DNA from: a bacterium
GTDB lineage: Bacteria; Electryoneota; RPQS01
Direction of reading: 5' to 3'
DNA length: 64,000 nucleotides
NCBI GenBank assembly: GCA_023382385.1
Contig: JAHDVH010000001.1
Coordinates: 924,616 to 988,615 of the forward strand
The notes under the pieces were generated by a model. It was not told the DNA's origin. It saw only the letters and a program-made list of their open reading frames with translations, and ran no database searches. The translations under genes were made by a program, and so were the position numbers. Shown here piece by piece: positions 1 through 8,697 of the stretch. Numbering within the stretch: position 1 is the first letter of the stretch; each line of letters begins with the position of its first letter.

Positions 1-157
1 AGGCCGCGTTCGGCACGAATTCGACTTTCTTGACGATACAAGCGACCGGTGCGCGAAACACCGGGAAGGCAATCGTCGCAGCATCGGCGGCCAGCGCAGG
101 CGTCGAATAGGAGTGCGGAATCGGCCCGGGAATGTCGCCGTAACGAGTATTGCTCAT
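1..157 (-). CDS. Phage structural protein, N-terminal part only
   Basis: An open frame starts at ATG 157 and runs off the left edge; 52 codons are visible. The start is well placed behind an AGGAG ribosome site about eight bases upstream. The visible residues (MSNTRYGDIPGPIP at the start, later an Ala-rich stretch and a Val-rich strand) contain no catalytic motif. The gene follows the major capsid gene in the same direction, 97 bases away, where head-decoration or head-completion proteins usually lie. A decoration or stabilising protein is therefore the best guess from position. Composition fits but does not prove it. Confidence 0.6.
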   Translation of the reverse strand, partial: MSNTRYGDIPGPIPHSYSTPALAADAATIAFPVFRAPVACIVKKVEFVPNAA

Positions 158-254
158 GGGAATATCTCCTAATTGAAAGCGTGGATGGAAAGGTCATCCG
201 AGGGCGGGCAGGCACCACGGAAGGGAAGCACCTGACCCGCCCAGACGGATGATG

Positions 255-2648
255 TTAGCTCGTGTATCCGGCAATCGGGCGATAGTCGACGCACTTCACG
301 CCAACGTCCCAGCGCACGCGGTAAGAAACCTTGTCCGCCGTAAAGTTCGAGCCGCTCCCTGCGACTTCCTGCATCAGTTCCGGTTCAGACTCGCCCTTCA
401 GCGTCGCCACGGCGATGCCTTCAACTTTGCGCGGGTCGGCAATCGCCCACCAGTGTGAGGAGTTGCTGATGCGCGGACACAGAATGTAATCCATGCCGTA
501 CTGAGCATGGACGTTCGGCGCACCGCCATTCGGTAACAGGTCACCGGCATTGTAACCACCCGCCGTGAGAGCAATCTGCACCGTGGACTGCGCCTTGCAC
601 AACGCGAGCGCCATGTCTTCCTTGTCCGGATGGACGACCAGCCACTTCGGCCAGTTCACTTCCATCAGATACTCGGGATTCGTGGCATCGCTTCCGTACG
701 CCTTCTGATTGTACATCTTGTTGCGTACGTCCTTCATGGTCGTCGGCGAGAGGGCGCCAGACGTCAAGTTGCCATGGCTCGCCGAATGCAGCAGCGCAAC
801 GGAGTCGTAAATCACGCTGTTGCCAATCAGCATATCAAAGACCGCACGATACGGTCGCAGTTTCAGAGCACGCGCCGCCCGAATCGGCAGTAAGCGAATT
901 GCTTTCATGTCGTCGTTAACGATCATCTTGCGAGTAATCGAGAAGATGCCGCCGCGCGTTTCGAGGTTCAATGCAACCGACTCGTCCGTCAGTCCGGGCA
1001 TCGGCAGGAACGTTCCGCCATCCGGATCCACGATCGGCAATTCGCCCCAGTAACCGAGTCGAGTGAAGTTGTGATCGCGGAAGTCGTTGACTTGCTCCTT
1101 GACCGTGATCTTCTCATAATCGCGGTAATCCGGAAGCAGATACTCACGCATCAGCGCGCGGTGCATGGCGTCGCCAAACACCTGATCGAAGCTCGCGGTC
1201 GTAAACGACTCTTTGAAGTTCCGGCGAACGATCGAGTTGTATTGATTCCCCGCGAGCAGTCCGAGGAACAAGTCAGCGTTATCTACACGGTCGCGGTCAA
1301 TGCGCCAGCCCTTGTAGGCCGCTTCCTTGATCGAAGAGAATCTGCGCACGGTGCGCTTCTTGTCGTCCTTCAGGTCTTCACCGGCAAAGAAGCCGTCCAG
1401 CGCAAGCATGGCATCGGAGATACCGACGTCATTCAGCCCGCGAATCGTACCGCCGGCAAAGCCGTAGCCCAGGGCTTCGAGCGCCTTCTGCTCGGCGCTG
1501 ATCGCTTCCTTGACCTTCATGAGTTCAAGGCCGCGTCCTTTGACCGATTCCTTGAGCTTTTCCTTCACAGGCGCAGGCAGGTTCGAGCCGTCGATTTCGG
1601 CAACCGCCTTCTCATCGGCAAGTTCGCGCTTCATAGCGTCAACCTGCTCCTTCAGCGCATTAACGTCTTCCGGCTTGACGGCTGAACCGCCGTTCAAGTC
1701 CGGATTGTTCTGCGGCTGCTGGTCGTTGTTCTTCTGCGGTTCGACGTTTGGCTTCGGATCCGTGTTCTTCTGCGCGGCCTGAGCGGTTTCGTACTCAAGA
1801 AGCTTCTTGAGCGCCGCGGTTGCAGCTTCAACATTTCCTGATTCGAGCGCGGTCAACGCTTCCTTTGCGAACGTCTTCCACTGCGCGTCAGTCGTCTCTT
1901 CGCTTTGCTCTTGCAGCACTTCGGCGGCGACCGTCGTCGCAGCGTCGCCTTCGGCTTCGAGAAAGCGCGTGATTCGAGCTTCGACCTTCTCAGCGTTCTT
2001 GGACGCCGCAGCGCGCGCCTCAAGCACTCTGAACAGTAGTCGCTTGGTGTGTGCTTTCATGTTTGTCTTTCCCTTATTTTGAATTGCGGCAGCAATGCGA
2101 AGTATCTTTCCGCCAGCAGCTGCGCTGTCTACGATGTCGCAAGAATGAACAGACTCGATATAGCCGTTCGCAACGTCAATCCCGTCCACACGGGCGAGTT
2201 CATACGCCCCGTCGCCGTCAATCGATAACTCGGCAAAGTCCTTGAATCCGCTGTCCCACGCGTTCTTGATGCGGTTTGCAAGGTCAGTATCGACCAGATG
2301 TAAATCGCAAATGACGCCTTCATTCCCTTCGGCGTCCTTTCCCCAACGCGGGTTCTTGTAGACGCCGACTTTGTTCTTGACAAAGCCAGTCGCGCGCTTC
2401 GCGTCGTCCGAAAAATCGGCAACGTGCCCCTTCGACCCGTCAGGATTCTCGAACACGTATGCCGGAAGATTCTCGAACTGCGGCATAAGCGTCTGAAGCA
2501 TTTCCTTGCCGTAATAAAACGGCACACCTTCCGGAGACCGGTTCTTCGACAGGCCGACCTTGATCGCCATGACTTCGAGGACCCTGCCGGTCTTGTCTGC
2601 GGCGAGGATTCGGCTTTCGCGTGAACGAGTGAGTTTGAGCCTGCTCAT
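255..2648 (-). CDS. Fused prohead protease, scaffold and Mu-like major capsid protein
   Basis: This 797-residue protein joins three head functions. About residues 1-190 look like a phage prohead protease domain (a globular part with KGHVADF and the late VHSCDIVDSAA). About residues 200-390 are Ala/Glu/Lys-rich, low-complexity and helical, like a scaffold or delta domain. The remainder resembles the Mu gpT-type major head subunit, with FTRLGYWGELP, a conserved ITRKMIVNDD segment and a late DPRKVEGIAV strand. The start at 2648 (MSRLKL) is chosen because the longer frame to 2831 would overlap a terminator and the next gene; its ribosome site is weak. A second in-frame start at 2060 has a better ribosome site and would give a 601-residue scaffold-capsid form. 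Order after the gp7-like gene fits head assembly. Confidence 0.85.
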   Translation of the reverse strand: MSRLKLTRSRESRILAADKTGRVLEVMAIKVGLSKNRSPEGVPFYYGKEMLQTLMPQFENLPAYVFENPDGSKGHVADFSDDAKRATGFVKNKVGVYKNPRWGKDAEGNEGVICDLHLVDTDLANRIKNAWDSGFKDFAELSIDGDGAYELARVDGIDVANGYIESVHSCDIVDSAAAGGKILRIAAAIQNKGKTNMKAHTKRLLFRVLEARAAASKNAEKVEARITRFLEAEGDAATTVAAEVLQEQSEETTDAQWKTFAKEALTALESGNVEAATAALKKLLEYETAQAAQKNTDPKPNVEPQKNNDQQPQNNPDLNGGSAVKPEDVNALKEQVDAMKRELADEKAVAEIDGSNLPAPVKEKLKESVKGRGLELMKVKEAISAEQKALEALGYGFAGGTIRGLNDVGISDAMLALDGFFAGEDLKDDKKRTVRRFSSIKEAAYKGWRIDRDRVDNADLFLGLLAGNQYNSIVRRNFKESFTTASFDQVFGDAMHRALMREYLLPDYRDYEKITVKEQVNDFRDHNFTRLGYWGELPIVDPDGGTFLPMPGLTDESVALNLETRGGIFSITRKMIVNDDMKAIRLLPIRAARALKLRPYRAVFDMLIGNSVIYDSVALLHSASHGNLTSGALSPTTMKDVRNKMYNQKAYGSDATNPEYLMEVNWPKWLVVHPDKEDMALALCKAQSTVQIALTAGGYNAGDLLPNGGAPNVHAQYGMDYILCPRISNSSHWWAIADPRKVEGIAVATLKGESEPELMQEVAGSGSNFTADKVSYRVRWDVGVKCVDYRPIAGYTS
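2058..2076 (-). promoter_or_regulatory. Internal ribosome site inside the capsid fusion gene
   Basis: On the minus strand an AGGGAAAG sequence lies about seven bases before an in-frame ATG (codon MKAHTKRL, start at 2060). It lies at the junction between the protease-like and scaffold-like parts, where an internal restart would yield scaffold plus capsid without protease. Nested in-frame starts are known in phage head genes such as lambda C/Nu3. Use of this one is inferred. Confidence 0.45.
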
Positions 2649-2689
2649 GCGATTAAGTTCAGAAATTGCCTGAGCGATTACAACGGCGC

Positions 2690-2738
2690 AAAACAGAAAA
2701 CCCTGCAACCTTTCCGGAAATGTTGCAGGGTTTTTTAC
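2690..2738 (-). terminator. Intrinsic terminator-like hairpin before the capsid gene
   Basis: Nine-base arms CCCTGCAAC and GTTGCAGGG (2701-2709 and 2722-2730), extended by A-T pairs, flank a 12-base loop. Read leftward, the stem is followed by TTTTCTGTTTT. The plus strand also carries six T after the stem, so it could work in both directions. It stands between the gp7-like gene and the capsid fusion, within one apparent late transcription unit. Confidence 0.6.
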
Positions 2739-2770
2739 ATTCAGGCTTGACCTATGCCGCTTTGCCACGA

Positions 2771-3634
2771 TTACAGGTTCATAATCGTGTCCCGCACAAG
2801 GTCTTCCATGGAATCGACGACCGTTACCCATTGACAGCCGCAGTTGATTGTCTCTTCCGGCGGTCCAGCAGGATCGCGGGGATACATTAAACCATTGGAA
2901 AACGGTTCATTAAACGGTACAATCTCGCCGTCCATCTCCTGATGCCACCACCTTCTACCGGGTCTATCGCCTCCGCTCACCCACTTCTTCTTCACGACCT
3001 TTCCGGCATCAGGCACCATGCTCACGAACTGCTGCATCTGGGCATCGAGCGTGATGCTGTAAATCCTCTGTACTTCGGTTCTTACGATTCGTTCAGCCTG
3101 ATAGGAAACACCTTCCGCACCGGCCTTGCCGATCAGCGAATCAATGGCTTGCATCGCTTCAAAGGGCGACTTTCCGCCTAGCGCGGCGCGTGACAACTCG
3201 CCGTTGACTTTGGGCATCAGATCACTCGGAATTGAGCGCACAAGGTCAGCCGTGTAGTTCATGGCGACGGCAATCAAGTCCGTGCTTGGACCGAAGAACA
3301 CGCCGGAGATTCCTAGCGCCGCGGCCGTCTCCGCTCCGGCCGCGATCCCCACTTCGTACGCTCCGCGCTGCGCCTCGTTTATCAGCGCGATGCTGTCGTT
3401 CAAGGCGGCGTTCGCCTGGGCCTGAATCAGCGCTGAGAGCCGAGGCACGTCACCGGCGGGAAGCTTCGTCACGTCTTTCGGATAACTGGTAATCAGGTCT
3501 TTCACCTGCAATCTGCTCTGCTCAATTCGTTTCATCACTTTGACGCGTACATCATTCGACAACGCGTTTGCCGACTGCTGCAGCGCTCTGATTCTCGACT
3601 CAAACGCCTTAACGTCTTTCGCAGTGACGGGCAT
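2771..3634 (-). CDS. SPP1 gp7 / Mu F-like phage head morphogenesis protein
   Basis: The C-terminal half has the signature of this minor head protein family in order: RTE (185-187), a Trp-rich segment ending in His231, DG (235-236), DP-G (254-257) and NCGC (264-267). The N-terminal half is helical and polar. Proteins of this family sit at the portal inside the procapsid and affect head assembly or early DNA entry. At 287 residues the length is normal. It starts two bases after the stop of the preceding gene and follows portal and methyltransferase genes, matching the common terminase-portal-gp7-capsid order. Confidence 0.9.
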   Translation of the reverse strand: MPVTAKDVKAFESRIRALQQSANALSNDVRVKVMKRIEQSRLQVKDLITSYPKDVTKLPAGDVPRLSALIQAQANAALNDSIALINEAQRGAYEVGIAAGAETAAALGISGVFFGPSTDLIAVAMNYTADLVRSIPSDLMPKVNGELSRAALGGKSPFEAMQAIDSLIGKAGAEGVSYQAERIVRTEVQRIYSITLDAQMQQFVSMVPDAGKVVKKKWVSGGDRPGRRWWHQEMDGEIVPFNEPFSNGLMYPRDPAGPPEETINCGCQWVTVVDSMEDLVRDTIMNL

Positions 3635-3636
3635 AG

Positions 3637-4047
3637 CTACGTTCCTTTCCGGTCGCCTTTGGCGAGTCTGGCAATAGTCGTCTTGGCTAATTTGAGCGCG
3701 GTGTCAGATACGGTTCCATCCGGCCACACCCAACCGAATGTCTGAGCTTCGCGAACATGTTGTTCAACATACGTCATCGGGATTCGCGCGGCGGCCGATA
3801 CTTCTTCGTAATCAACTTCGACGCCATACCAAATTTGTTCCATTTCCGTCAAATCATCCGGCGCCTCCAAGTCATCTGATGGAACACCGACTTTCAGCAG
3901 CGGCCACGAGATCACGAGACGCATCAGCGGCAGTGCGCCAACGAGCGTCGCTACATGGTCGCTTTCGCGCGGCGTGCCTTTGAGCATACCCTGCTCTTTC
4001 TTCATACGTGAAAGGAGCTTTGCCCTGTCCTCGGGTTTGAGTTTCAT
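3637..4047 (-). CDS. Phage protein of unknown function in the head module
   Basis: This 136-residue protein is not recognised. It begins with a Lys-rich helix (MKLKPEDRAKLLSRMKKEQG) and its second half reads like a small helix-turn-helix or winged-helix unit (VSAAARIPMTYVEQHVREAQTFG followed by WVWPDG). A DNA-binding or adaptor role would fit but is only inferred. Its ATG overlaps the stop of the ParB-methyltransferase gene as ATGA, and the gp7-like gene starts two bases after its own stop, so the three are translationally coupled. Confidence 0.75.
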   Translation of the reverse strand: MKLKPEDRAKLLSRMKKEQGMLKGTPRESDHVATLVGALPLMRLVISWPLLKVGVPSDDLEAPDDLTEMEQIWYGVEVDYEEVSAAARIPMTYVEQHVREAQTFGWVWPDGTVSDTALKLAKTTIARLAKGDRKGT

Positions 4048-5456
4048 AATCCAATCTTCTGGAACAAGACCACGACCTCACCTTCGTCTTCCGGTGTCTC
4101 GGTCCAGTTGTTAATCATACCAGAAGCGCGCGTCTCAACATACTCCAACCCACAGCTTTTCGCGTGGTCTTTGGCTCTCTTTTCAAGCGGATGCGTCTGA
4201 TTGCCCACTTGCAGAGCGAACACGGCGTTGGGTTTCAGCGCCTTAGCTGTTCTGTGAATGAGTTCATGGTAGAAACCGTTATCCCAAGCATCGAACTTCT
4301 TGAACTTGCGAAAGCTGGAGTTTTCGCCTTCGTACTTCTCTACGTTGAAGTAGGGCGGCGAAGTGAGTGCGAAGTCAAAGGACTCAGCTTCAAGTTGGCT
4401 GTCTTCAAAGCATTGACAGAAGAACTTTGCCTCTTTGCCCGGTGTGTACCGCGAATAGTTCTCGAAGAGCGCCTTCGTGCCCGCGTGTGTGGACTCAGCC
4501 GGATCAAATCCTGTGTAGGAAGAAGCTCTACTCAACAGAAATCCCACGAGCCGCCCGCCCCACCCGTGACATGGATCGAGCACTGCACCGCCTACAGGAC
4601 AGAATTCATTGATAAGGTCAAGCGCGAGTTCAGCCGGAAAGTCCGGCGCGGTTCGGCTGCCCCCGATGGGCAGACTTTGTGCGAGAATCATGTCAATGGA
4701 CGGTTTGTCCTTGAGACAAAATCGGAACGAATCGCCGTACTTTAAGTCTTCCGTGAAGGATTTGAGCGCATCAATCATGCTGTGCGCATGACCCGCGACG
4801 TGAATCTGTCTCGGATGGAAGGCATGCGAAGTCCAGCGAGGATAGCGCTCACCGAGATAAAGTGCTCTCAGAAAATAGATACGCGCAATGGCCCTGGTGC
4901 AATTGTGCGACACGACGCCGTGCGGCGAAAGCAACTCGATGAACTTCAGCGTGTCGCGAGCCCACTCTTGCCACGCCTGATTCAAGTTGAGAGTCTGCTC
5001 TTCCGAAAGTTCGCGCTCGATGGTGACGGCTTCCATGTCATCCAGCAGATCTGAAATCTCGTCGTCATCGAATCCCGTAAGTGATAGGTCGGCGTTGTGT
5101 TCCTGAAGGCTTTGTATCAGTTCGCGGAGCGCGTCTTCGTCCCAATCGCCGCTGATTCGATTGAGCGAGAGGTTTAGTTGGCTCTCCTGCAATTCGTCAA
5201 GGTCTACGACAATCACGTCGGTCTCTGCCGTGCCAGCGGCGAGCAATACCTTCACACGCTGGTGACCGCCCACGATCTGACCAGAGCGCTCATTCCAGAT
5301 AATCGGCTCCACGAGACCGAACGTCTCGACAGACCTGCGCAGCTTGTCCAATTCCGCTGCTTTCATCATGCGCGGGTTCCAGTCGGCAGGCTTCAATCTT
5401 GACAGCGGCATCCGCTTCACGGGAAAGCCGTTCACTATCCTCGCTCCCCGAGTCAT
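4044..5456 (-). CDS. ParB-domain DNA methyltransferase (fusion)
   Basis: Residues 10-100 form a ParB/Srx-type nuclease-like domain with the family signature IVGGHQRV at 61-68 and an upstream LKPADWNPR. A linker of about 100 residues, with an acidic stretch near 130-150, leads to a methyltransferase domain. There VLDPCHGWGG (292-301) is the S-adenosylmethionine loop and TSPPY (365-369) the catalytic motif, a form most often seen in N4-cytosine and some N6-adenine enzymes. ParB-methyltransferase fusions occur in many phages and may modify phage DNA against host restriction. The gene lies between portal and head genes, overlapping the portal stop by ATGA, with a strong GGAGGGG ribosome site. Confidence 0.88.
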   Translation of the reverse strand: MTRGARIVNGFPVKRMPLSRLKPADWNPRMMKAAELDKLRRSVETFGLVEPIIWNERSGQIVGGHQRVKVLLAAGTAETDVIVVDLDELQESQLNLSLNRISGDWDEDALRELIQSLQEHNADLSLTGFDDDEISDLLDDMEAVTIERELSEEQTLNLNQAWQEWARDTLKFIELLSPHGVVSHNCTRAIARIYFLRALYLGERYPRWTSHAFHPRQIHVAGHAHSMIDALKSFTEDLKYGDSFRFCLKDKPSIDMILAQSLPIGGSRTAPDFPAELALDLINEFCPVGGAVLDPCHGWGGRLVGFLLSRASSYTGFDPAESTHAGTKALFENYSRYTPGKEAKFFCQCFEDSQLEAESFDFALTSPPYFNVEKYEGENSSFRKFKKFDAWDNGFYHELIHRTAKALKPNAVFALQVGNQTHPLEKRAKDHAKSCGLEYVETRASGMINNWTETPEDEGEVVVLFQKIGL

Positions 5457-6892
5457 TTCCCCTCCCTGATTCGTCTTAACTCACGTGCCTTCCAGTCTTC
5501 CTTCACGTCGTTCCCGTCCGGAGCGATCACTTCTTCGATCGGGAGCTTGGCTTCAGCGGCGATTGTGCGGACGAGCTGCGATGCCTGCGTGTCGTCGATC
5601 CAGTTGTTCACGCGCCAAATCGCAACGACTTCGGACATGCCCTTTGCAATTTCGACGATAAGCTTCTTGTCGTCCACGGCAATTGGCGGCGCCTTCACGG
5701 TGACGCCAAAGTCCGTTACGCCATCCAGTTCGCTGGTGAAAATGCGCTTCTGATCTACTGCAAATCCGGCGATGTCCTCCCAGAATTGCACGAACTGCTT
5801 CTGCCCCGACTCCATCATCTGGAAGAACGGGGACATCGTTTCGCGGGCGCTCGCCCACGTCGCTTCTTCCGCCTGTCCAAACACGACCGCTGGATTCCCG
5901 CTTCCAATCTGAATCAAGCTCTTGATCACCTTGCTGAACGTTTCAATGTCAGTTGCTTTGATGTCCGGCGAAATGAAGTCGAACTTGACCTTCTCGTTCG
6001 CGTAGGCCCAGGACGTTTCTTCGTTAGGGTTGAAGCGCCTGGGCGGCGGAATGTAATTAGCGGATTCGGGGTTGCGATACTCGTTCAATTGCTTTGGCGT
6101 CGCGCCTTCGACTGTGATCACGCCGACAATCGCGCTCTGGTCTTCGACGCGCTGCTTGTTGATCCACAGGATGTCTTCCAAACCCGCGCACCAATCGATG
6201 ATTGGCAACAGCTCGGTGGTGCCGCGCTGAGAGCCGATCACGGTATTGAACTGCAGCAGCATCGCGCGGCCCGTTCTCTTGCCGAGAGTGTTGAGCGCCT
6301 TATTCCCGATCACGGCGCGTTGCTCGCCGTAGAACTCGGGTATTCTCACCGCCGCATCGCCGCGTTCGTCCACGGTGACCAGCGGCAGATTGAAACGTCC
6401 GTCGACCGTCCGGATTTCGATGGACGTGGGTGTGTCTCCGTCGAACGGATCGAATTGTACTTTCTCGATGTTGAGCGGGTCCGCGAAGCCGAGCCGGACG
6501 TTTCCGGAGATCGTGTTAACGTTCGGAATCGCGAACAATTCGCCGAATAGGTAAGCTTCCCGGGCTCGCTTCTTCATTTTCAGTCCGACTTTGTTCTGCG
6601 CAAGGAAAGCGTCCAAAGTCGCTTGAACCCGTTCGTCTTTTGCTTCGAAGGTGAGACCAGAGCCAATGACGTAGTTCACCCAAATCTCGGTAATGCGTTT
6701 CACGATCGGATTGTACAGCCATGCCTTGTAGACGCGGTCGTTCGTTTCGTAAATCTGCATCGCGGTGATGTCGCGCTGAAGCGTATATCCGCTTTGCCCG
6801 AGCCTGATCCAGCGGCTGGAACTCGAGCTTTCCTTCACGTGAATCGCGGCTGGTCTGTCCGCTCGTCTGATTTCAATTCCAAAGAGTCTCAT
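5453..6892 (-). CDS. Phage portal protein
   Basis: This 479-residue protein has the layout of portal proteins: an early segment around the phrase VYKAWLYNPIVKRI, a conserved GEL(F) turn (YLFGELFAIPN), a clip-like central part, and a C-terminal helical stretch running to a basic end (ELRRIREGK). Portals form the dodecameric ring at one head vertex through which DNA is packed. I start it at ATG 6892, one base after the terminase stop. A longer in-frame start at 6910 would overlap the terminase gene by 17 bases. Its place between the large terminase and the head genes is the standard order. Confidence 0.88.
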   Translation of the reverse strand: MRLFGIEIRRADRPAAIHVKESSSSSRWIRLGQSGYTLQRDITAMQIYETNDRVYKAWLYNPIVKRITEIWVNYVIGSGLTFEAKDERVQATLDAFLAQNKVGLKMKKRAREAYLFGELFAIPNVNTISGNVRLGFADPLNIEKVQFDPFDGDTPTSIEIRTVDGRFNLPLVTVDERGDAAVRIPEFYGEQRAVIGNKALNTLGKRTGRAMLLQFNTVIGSQRGTTELLPIIDWCAGLEDILWINKQRVEDQSAIVGVITVEGATPKQLNEYRNPESANYIPPPRRFNPNEETSWAYANEKVKFDFISPDIKATDIETFSKVIKSLIQIGSGNPAVVFGQAEEATWASARETMSPFFQMMESGQKQFVQFWEDIAGFAVDQKRIFTSELDGVTDFGVTVKAPPIAVDDKKLIVEIAKGMSEVVAIWRVNNWIDDTQASQLVRTIAAEAKLPIEEVIAPDGNDVKEDWKARELRRIREGK

Positions 6893-6893
6893 G

Positions 6894-8441
6894 TTACCAC
6901 TTTCTGCCATGCCGGCTGCGGTTAATTGACTGACTGCGTAAGGGCGTTCGCTCCTGCCCCGGAGGATCGTTCAAAGCGTACGCCGCAGCGGAGTCTTCTG
7001 TTGCAAGGGAGTAAACTGTGGCGTCCGCTCGATCCGGTGAACGGCCAAGCCGTTTCACGACTTGTTCCTTGTTTTCCATCTTGATTCGCGGCGGTACTCC
7101 GGTGGTTTCTGAGCATATCGGAAGCGCAAGTTCTTCGGCAAGCAGTTCATCGCGCGGCAGGACGTGCCGCTCGGCTTCCGGCTTGTCTGGATTCAAGCAT
7201 TCGCGCATTGTCCAGTAGAGTTCGGTGCGCCGATTCGTGAAGCCGAAGTCGCCGGTCTGATTCTGCCGATGCGAAGACTCAGCGCCTTTCACTTTCGTGA
7301 CGTCGATACCAGCGTCAGTCAGATTATCTCCGACGCCCATTCCAATTCCGGTAACGTCTACAGCGATTCTGTAACCGCGCTGATGCCGAATCGCGGCCAT
7401 ACCGACAATTTCCTGAGTCGTGAGACCGTGATGCGTTTCGAGTGGCAGATGCAAGGTTCCGATACGCGGCGCGAGAATCGTGTCGTCTTCGCCGGTGCCG
7501 GCCACGTCGATGCCCAACGACTTGTAGCCTGGCCAGCGTTCTGCCAAGACTTCAGCAGCCTGCTCTTCCGAGAGTCTGCGGTCTTGTTCGCGCACTTCTT
7601 CGATCAGCTCATCCCAACGCTGCATCGCCTTCTCAATCCATGACAGCGGAATCATCGCGTTATCGGAGGACAGCGGGAATTCCGCCATGACTCGTGAGCG
7701 GTAGAGCTGTGAATTCTCGCCCCACTTGGTGCGTTTTTCTGAAACCCACTCATGGCTGACCATGCCCGGGACAACCTGTTTTTTCAGAACCACATTCGGC
7801 GTGTCAAAGGCCGTGATCACGATTTTGCTCCAATCGAACGCCTTGAAGAGTCCGGCGTAATGACTGAGCGGATCAATGGCGTTGCCAATAGCGGCGATCC
7901 GGTCATCACTACCGACAGCCAGGCGTTCCGCCAGTTCGAAGATCGCGGCTCGGATTCCCGAAGCTTCGTCCAGCGCCACGAACACGTTTTCTCCATGATA
8001 GCCCTGGATTGCGGACTCGTTGCGCTGTGAGGCAGGCAGACCGACCGCGAACCACTTCGGACCGAGCTGAAGACGATTCTGCAGCGGTTTCCCGCCAAGC
8101 AGGATTTTCGCGTTCTGGTGAAGCGAATTGATTTCCGCCCAGAGCAGGTCGCGAACTTGTCTCATGGTCGGCGCGGTGGTGATCACGCGCGAATTGTGTC
8201 TCGTGTAGAGAAACCACAGCGCGATGCAAGCGAGGTAGAACGTCTTCGCCGACCCGTAGCAGCCGCGCGCGGCAGTCTTGCGATTTCGCGCAACGGACCA
8301 GATGAACTCCAGCGCTTTGGGAAACAGATTGCGAACGCCCAGGATGTCCCAGATGAACGCTTCGGGATCGTCCCGGTACTGTGCTTCGCATTCCTTCAGC
8401 GGCTGATTGCGAAAGACGAGAATGTCAGCGCGTTTACTCAA
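6894..8441 (-). CDS. terL: Terminase large subunit
   Basis: This is the DNA-packaging motor: an N-terminal ATPase and a C-terminal RNase H-like nuclease. The P-loop is GCYGSAKT (60-67), with Ala where Gly usually precedes the Lys. Walker B is VFVALDEA, with Asp158-Glu159. The nuclease acidic residues are visible in GIDVAG, in VDVTGIGMG and in SPDRADA near the C-terminus. At 515 residues the length is normal. The start codon is TTG at 8441, overlapping the stop of the preceding small gene by eight bases, and no clear ribosome site is seen, so translation probably depends on coupling. Confidence 0.92.
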   Translation of the reverse strand: MSKRADILVFRNQPLKECEAQYRDDPEAFIWDILGVRNLFPKALEFIWSVARNRKTAARGCYGSAKTFYLACIALWFLYTRHNSRVITTAPTMRQVRDLLWAEINSLHQNAKILLGGKPLQNRLQLGPKWFAVGLPASQRNESAIQGYHGENVFVALDEASGIRAAIFELAERLAVGSDDRIAAIGNAIDPLSHYAGLFKAFDWSKIVITAFDTPNVVLKKQVVPGMVSHEWVSEKRTKWGENSQLYRSRVMAEFPLSSDNAMIPLSWIEKAMQRWDELIEEVREQDRRLSEEQAAEVLAERWPGYKSLGIDVAGTGEDDTILAPRIGTLHLPLETHHGLTTQEIVGMAAIRHQRGYRIAVDVTGIGMGVGDNLTDAGIDVTKVKGAESSHRQNQTGDFGFTNRRTELYWTMRECLNPDKPEAERHVLPRDELLAEELALPICSETTGVPPRIKMENKEQVVKRLGRSPDRADATVYSLATEDSAAAYALNDPPGQERTPLRSQSINRSRHGRKW

Positions 8442-8697
8442 AGAGCGTGAACTTCACTTCGATTAAATTCTCAGACACTGCTTCTGCGGTTACATTCCCG
8501 CGCACAGTACCGACGTAGTTACGGCCGGCGAAGGTCACGGCAAACAGCTCACGCGATTCCCAAGCATCCTGCAGCGCCTTAAATCCGGCTTCGGTACAGG
8601 TCGCGATCACGCAGTAGCTCGCCGCGTCGTCGTCGAACGGGAACCCGTCCTCGGTGCGCAGTTCGAGCGAGGTGACGCGCAGGTCGTCATCGCTCAT
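8434..8697 (-). CDS. Small phage protein between the terminase subunits
   Basis: An 87-residue protein beginning MSDDDLRVTSLELR, rich in beta-strand-forming segments and acidic residues. I do not recognise it. The start at 8697 is preferred over a longer frame to 8766 because ATGAGCGATGA there overlaps the small-terminase stop by only 11 bases. It overlaps the large-terminase start by eight bases. The position suggests a role in packaging or head assembly, but nothing in the sequence shows a function. Confidence 0.65.
   Translation of the reverse strand: MSDDDLRVTSLELRTEDGFPFDDDAASYCVIATCTEAGFKALQDAWESRELFAVTFAGRNYVGTVRGNVTAEAVSENLIEVKFTLFE

Noticed and set aside
2649-2831. 61-residue N-terminal extension of the capsid fusion
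   Set aside because: It would translate through a terminator hairpin and overlap the gp7-like gene; the residues look non-natural for a coding region.
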